Assembly (NCBI RefSeq): GCF_030658505.1
Contig: NZ_JAUTXR010000057.1
Location: 1-7,613 of the forward strand
Direction: 5' to 3'
Source of the DNA: Stenotrophomonas raiganjensis (SeqCode)
GTDB taxonomy: Bacteria; Pseudomonadota; Gammaproteobacteria; Xanthomonadales; Xanthomonadaceae
DNA: 7,613 nt
Part shown: one piece after another, positions 6,231 through 7,613 of the stretch
Layout of the letters: each line of letters starts with the position of its first letter
Position numbering within the stretch: position 1 is the stretch's first letter
Made by a program: the position numbers and the translations under genes
The notes under the pieces: generated by a model
Databases searched by the model: none
What the model was told of the DNA's origin: nothing
What the model saw: only the letters and a program-made list of their open reading frames with translations

Positions 6231-6290
6231 GTAGTGCCGGCCGCGGGCCGGCACGCCCCTTCCGTGGCGTCGAGCCATGCTCGACGCTAC
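6231..6290. repeat. Facing pair of SMAG/REP palindromes between DUF1328 gene and ddlA
   Basis: The left unit is GTAG (6231-6234) overlapping GTGCCGGCC-GCG-GGCCGGCAC (6234-6254), a perfect 9-bp stem. The right unit is GCGTCGAGC-CAT-GCTCGACGC (6267-6287), again a perfect 9-bp stem, overlapping CTAC (6287-6290). This is the same GTAG...CTAC dimer layout as at 1674-1760, but the two stems here differ in sequence from each other. The pair lies between convergent genes and may serve as the terminator region for both. Confidence 0.85.
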
Positions 6291-6301
6291 TGGGAGCGCC
6301 T

Positions 6302-7396
6302 CTACACCGCGCTGTGCAATCCGCGATCGGCTTCATGGCGCTCCAGCGCCAGTTCAATCAGGCGGGTGATCAGCGTGGTGTAGTCCACGCCGCTGGCACC
6401 CCAGAGCTTCGGGTACATGCTGATGCGGGTGAAGCCCGGCAACGTGTTGACCTCGTTGATGACGATCTCACCGTCTGCGGTGAGGAACACGTCCACGCGC
6501 GCCATGCCCGCACACTCCAGCGCCTGGTAGGCCTGCAGCGCGACCTGCTGGATGCGCGCCTGGGTGGCGGCATCAATGTCGGCCGGCACCACCACGTCAG
6601 CGCCATCGGCATTGATGTACTTGGTGTCGTAGGCGTAGAACTCGTCGTGCACCACTACCTCGCCGCATACGCTGGCCTGCGGCTGCGCGTTGCCCAGCAC
6701 CGCGCATTCGATCTCGCGGCCGACCACCGCCGATTCCACCAGCACCTTGTGGTCGTAGCGCAGCGCCAATGCCAGTGCCGTGGCGAAGCCCGCTGCATCC
6801 TTGACCTTGCTCACACCCACCGACGAACCCTGGTTGGCCGGCTTCACGAACAGCGGCAGGCCGAGCTGCGCGATTACCGCATCGACATCCACCTCCGCTG
6901 CCTGGTGGCGACGGATGCACAGCCACGGTGCCACCTGCAGCCCGGCGTCGCGCAGCAGGCGCTTGGTCACGTCCTTGTCCATCGCCACCGCCGAGCCCAG
7001 CACCGGCGAACCGACGAAGGGCAGGTTGGCCATGCGCAGCAACCCCTGCAGCGCACCGTCCTCGCCCAGCGGCCCGTGCACGATCGGCAGCACCACATCG
7101 ATCTGGCCCAGCGCACTGGCCGTATCGGACGGCTGCAGCTGCGCCTGCTCCGCACCCGGACGCACCGCCAGCGACGTGCCGGACCGATGCAGCGCGATGC
7201 GCGACGGATCATCGGCATTGATCAGGAAAGTATCCGGTTGGCTCAGATGCCACTGGCCCTGCTTGTCGATACCGACCAGCACCGGCTCGAAGCGCTCGCG
7301 ATCAAGCGCATCGAGGATGTTCTTCGCCGACTGCAGCGAAACTTCGTGCTCGGAGGACTTGCCCCCGAAGATGATGCCGACCCGGGTCCGTGCCAT
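6302..7396 (-). CDS. ddlA: D-alanine--D-alanine ligase, DdlA type
   Basis: This cytoplasmic ATP-grasp enzyme joins two D-alanines for peptidoglycan precursors. The product is 364 residues, equal to E. coli DdlA, and resembles it closely end to end, so the DdlA subtype is favoured over the roughly 306-residue DdlB. Motifs in order are [11 protein letters not shown] (10-20, Glu16), HGPLGEDG (107-114), [14 protein letters not shown] (184-197, Lys185 for ATP), FYAYDTKY (253-260, lid tyrosine typical of D-Ala-D-Ala rather than D-Ala-D-Lac ligases), ARVDVF with Arg300 and Asp302, and [10 protein letters not shown] (313-322, Glu315 and Asn317 for magnesium). The start at 7396 ([12 protein letters not shown]) matches the family. 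An in-frame ATG at 7432 with GAAGG eight bases upstream has the better ribosome site and would add 12 residues, so it is a real alternative. It is not near a murein cluster here. A glycopeptide-resistance ligase is unlikely. Confidence 0.95.
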   Translation of the reverse strand: MARTRVGIIFGGKSSEHEVSLQSAKNILDALDRERFEPVLVGIDKQGQWHLSQPDTFLINADDPSRIALHRSGTSLAVRPGAEQAQLQPSDTASALGQIDVVLPIVHGPLGEDGALQGLLRMANLPFVGSPVLGSAVAMDKDVTKRLLRDAGLQVAPWLCIRRHQAAEVDVDAVIAQLGLPLFVKPANQGSSVGVSKVKDAAGFATALALALRYDHKVLVESAVVGREIECAVLGNAQPQASVCGEVVVHDEFYAYDTKYINADGADVVVPADIDAATQARIQQVALQAYQALECAGMARVDVFLTADGEIVINEVNTLPGFTRISMYPKLWGASGVDYTTLITRLIELALERHEADRGLHSAV

Positions 7397-7484
7397 GGGG
7401 AATGCAATGTCCTGTGCGTTGCGTGGCCTCATAGCATGAACCTTCACCGGCCCTCCGCGTGAGGCACAGATGAACCAGAAATCC

Positions 7485-7528
7485 ATCCACGCATGGCGTG
7501 GATCTGCCGTGTCGACCAAGGTCGACAC
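7485..7528. repeat. Two adjacent REP-type palindromes upstream of ddlA
   Basis: ATCCACGC-ATG-GCGTGGAT (7485-7503) is a perfect 8-bp stem, and GTGTCGACC-AA-GGTCGACAC (7509-7528) is a perfect 9-bp stem, five bases apart. The second is followed by CCACC, exactly as the hairpin at 2688-2708 is, so they are members of one family. They lie about 90-130 bases upstream of the ddlA start, in the region where its promoter or that of an off-window gene would be expected. Confidence 0.82.
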
Positions 7529-7584
7529 CCACCAAGAGCAGCAGGAACCTGTCGAAGGCGGGGTGGGGCCGGTTGCGGGGGTGT

Positions 7585-7604
7585 CCGCGGCATGGATGCC
7601 GCGG
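7585..7604. repeat. Perfect palindrome at the right edge
   Basis: CCGCGGCAT-GG-ATGCCGCGG is a 9-bp perfect stem with a two-base loop, flanked by GGGGGTGT on the left and TCAAGCCCC on the right. The outer G and C runs could extend it imperfectly. It looks like another dispersed intergenic repeat, different from the SMAG units. No gene can be supported between 7433 and the window end. Confidence 0.7.
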
Positions 7605-7613
7605 TCAAGCCCC

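Noticed and set aside
6302..7396. Vancomycin-type D-Ala-D-Lac ligase
   Set aside because: The lid segment FYAYDTKY and overall DdlA-like sequence indicate D-Ala-D-Ala specificity, and no vanH or vanX neighbours are present.
6314..7462. Open frame on the + strand opposite ddlA
   Set aside because: His/Arg/Gln-rich shadow; ddlA matches its family along the full length.

Overview
The window is high-GC gammaproteobacterial DNA, most likely from Stenotrophomonas (S. maltophilia complex) or a close Xanthomonadaceae relative. Two things point there. The oleABCD genes are of the Xanthomonas/Stenotrophomonas type, and the intergenic gaps carry short palindromes headed by GTAG or ending in CTAC, which is the pattern of the SMAG/REP repeats described in S. 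maltophilia. These are assignments from memory of family sequences; no database search was run.

Layout. Bases 1-154 form an anomalous left edge: an inverted, nearly identical copy of part of the neighbouring lipoprotein gene, joined in frame to what looks like a fragment of an RND efflux adaptor gene. Next comes a small DUF4156-like lipoprotein gene (214-531, +). The core of the window is the long-chain olefin pathway: oleA (635-1651), oleB (1792-2682), oleC (3334-4992) and oleD (4989-5981), all on the + strand. A YkgJ-type cysteine-cluster gene (2798-3229, -) lies between oleB and oleC in the opposite direction, so the four genes cannot form one simple compact operon. After oleD come a 51-residue two-helix DUF1328 membrane protein (6064-6219, +) and, on the - strand, a DdlA-type D-alanine--D-alanine ligase (6302-7396). 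The right edge (7397-7613) is non-coding and repeat-rich.

How the genes work together. OleA condenses two fatty acyl-CoAs head to head into a beta-keto acid. OleD reduces it to a beta-hydroxy acid with NADPH, OleC closes it to a beta-lactone using ATP, and OleB decarboxylates the beta-lactone to a long-chain internal cis-olefin. The catalytic residues of all four enzymes are visible, so the pathway looks intact. Inserted palindromes sit in most gaps: a facing pair inside the oleA-oleB gap, three hairpins between convergent oleB and ykgJ, a facing pair between convergent DUF1328 and ddlA, and more upstream of ddlA.

The genes are of known types and I found no new multi-gene system. The points most worth checking are the chimeric left edge, the repeat pair inside the ole cluster, the antisense ykgJ gene that splits the cluster, and a three-codon reading frame overlapping the oleC start.
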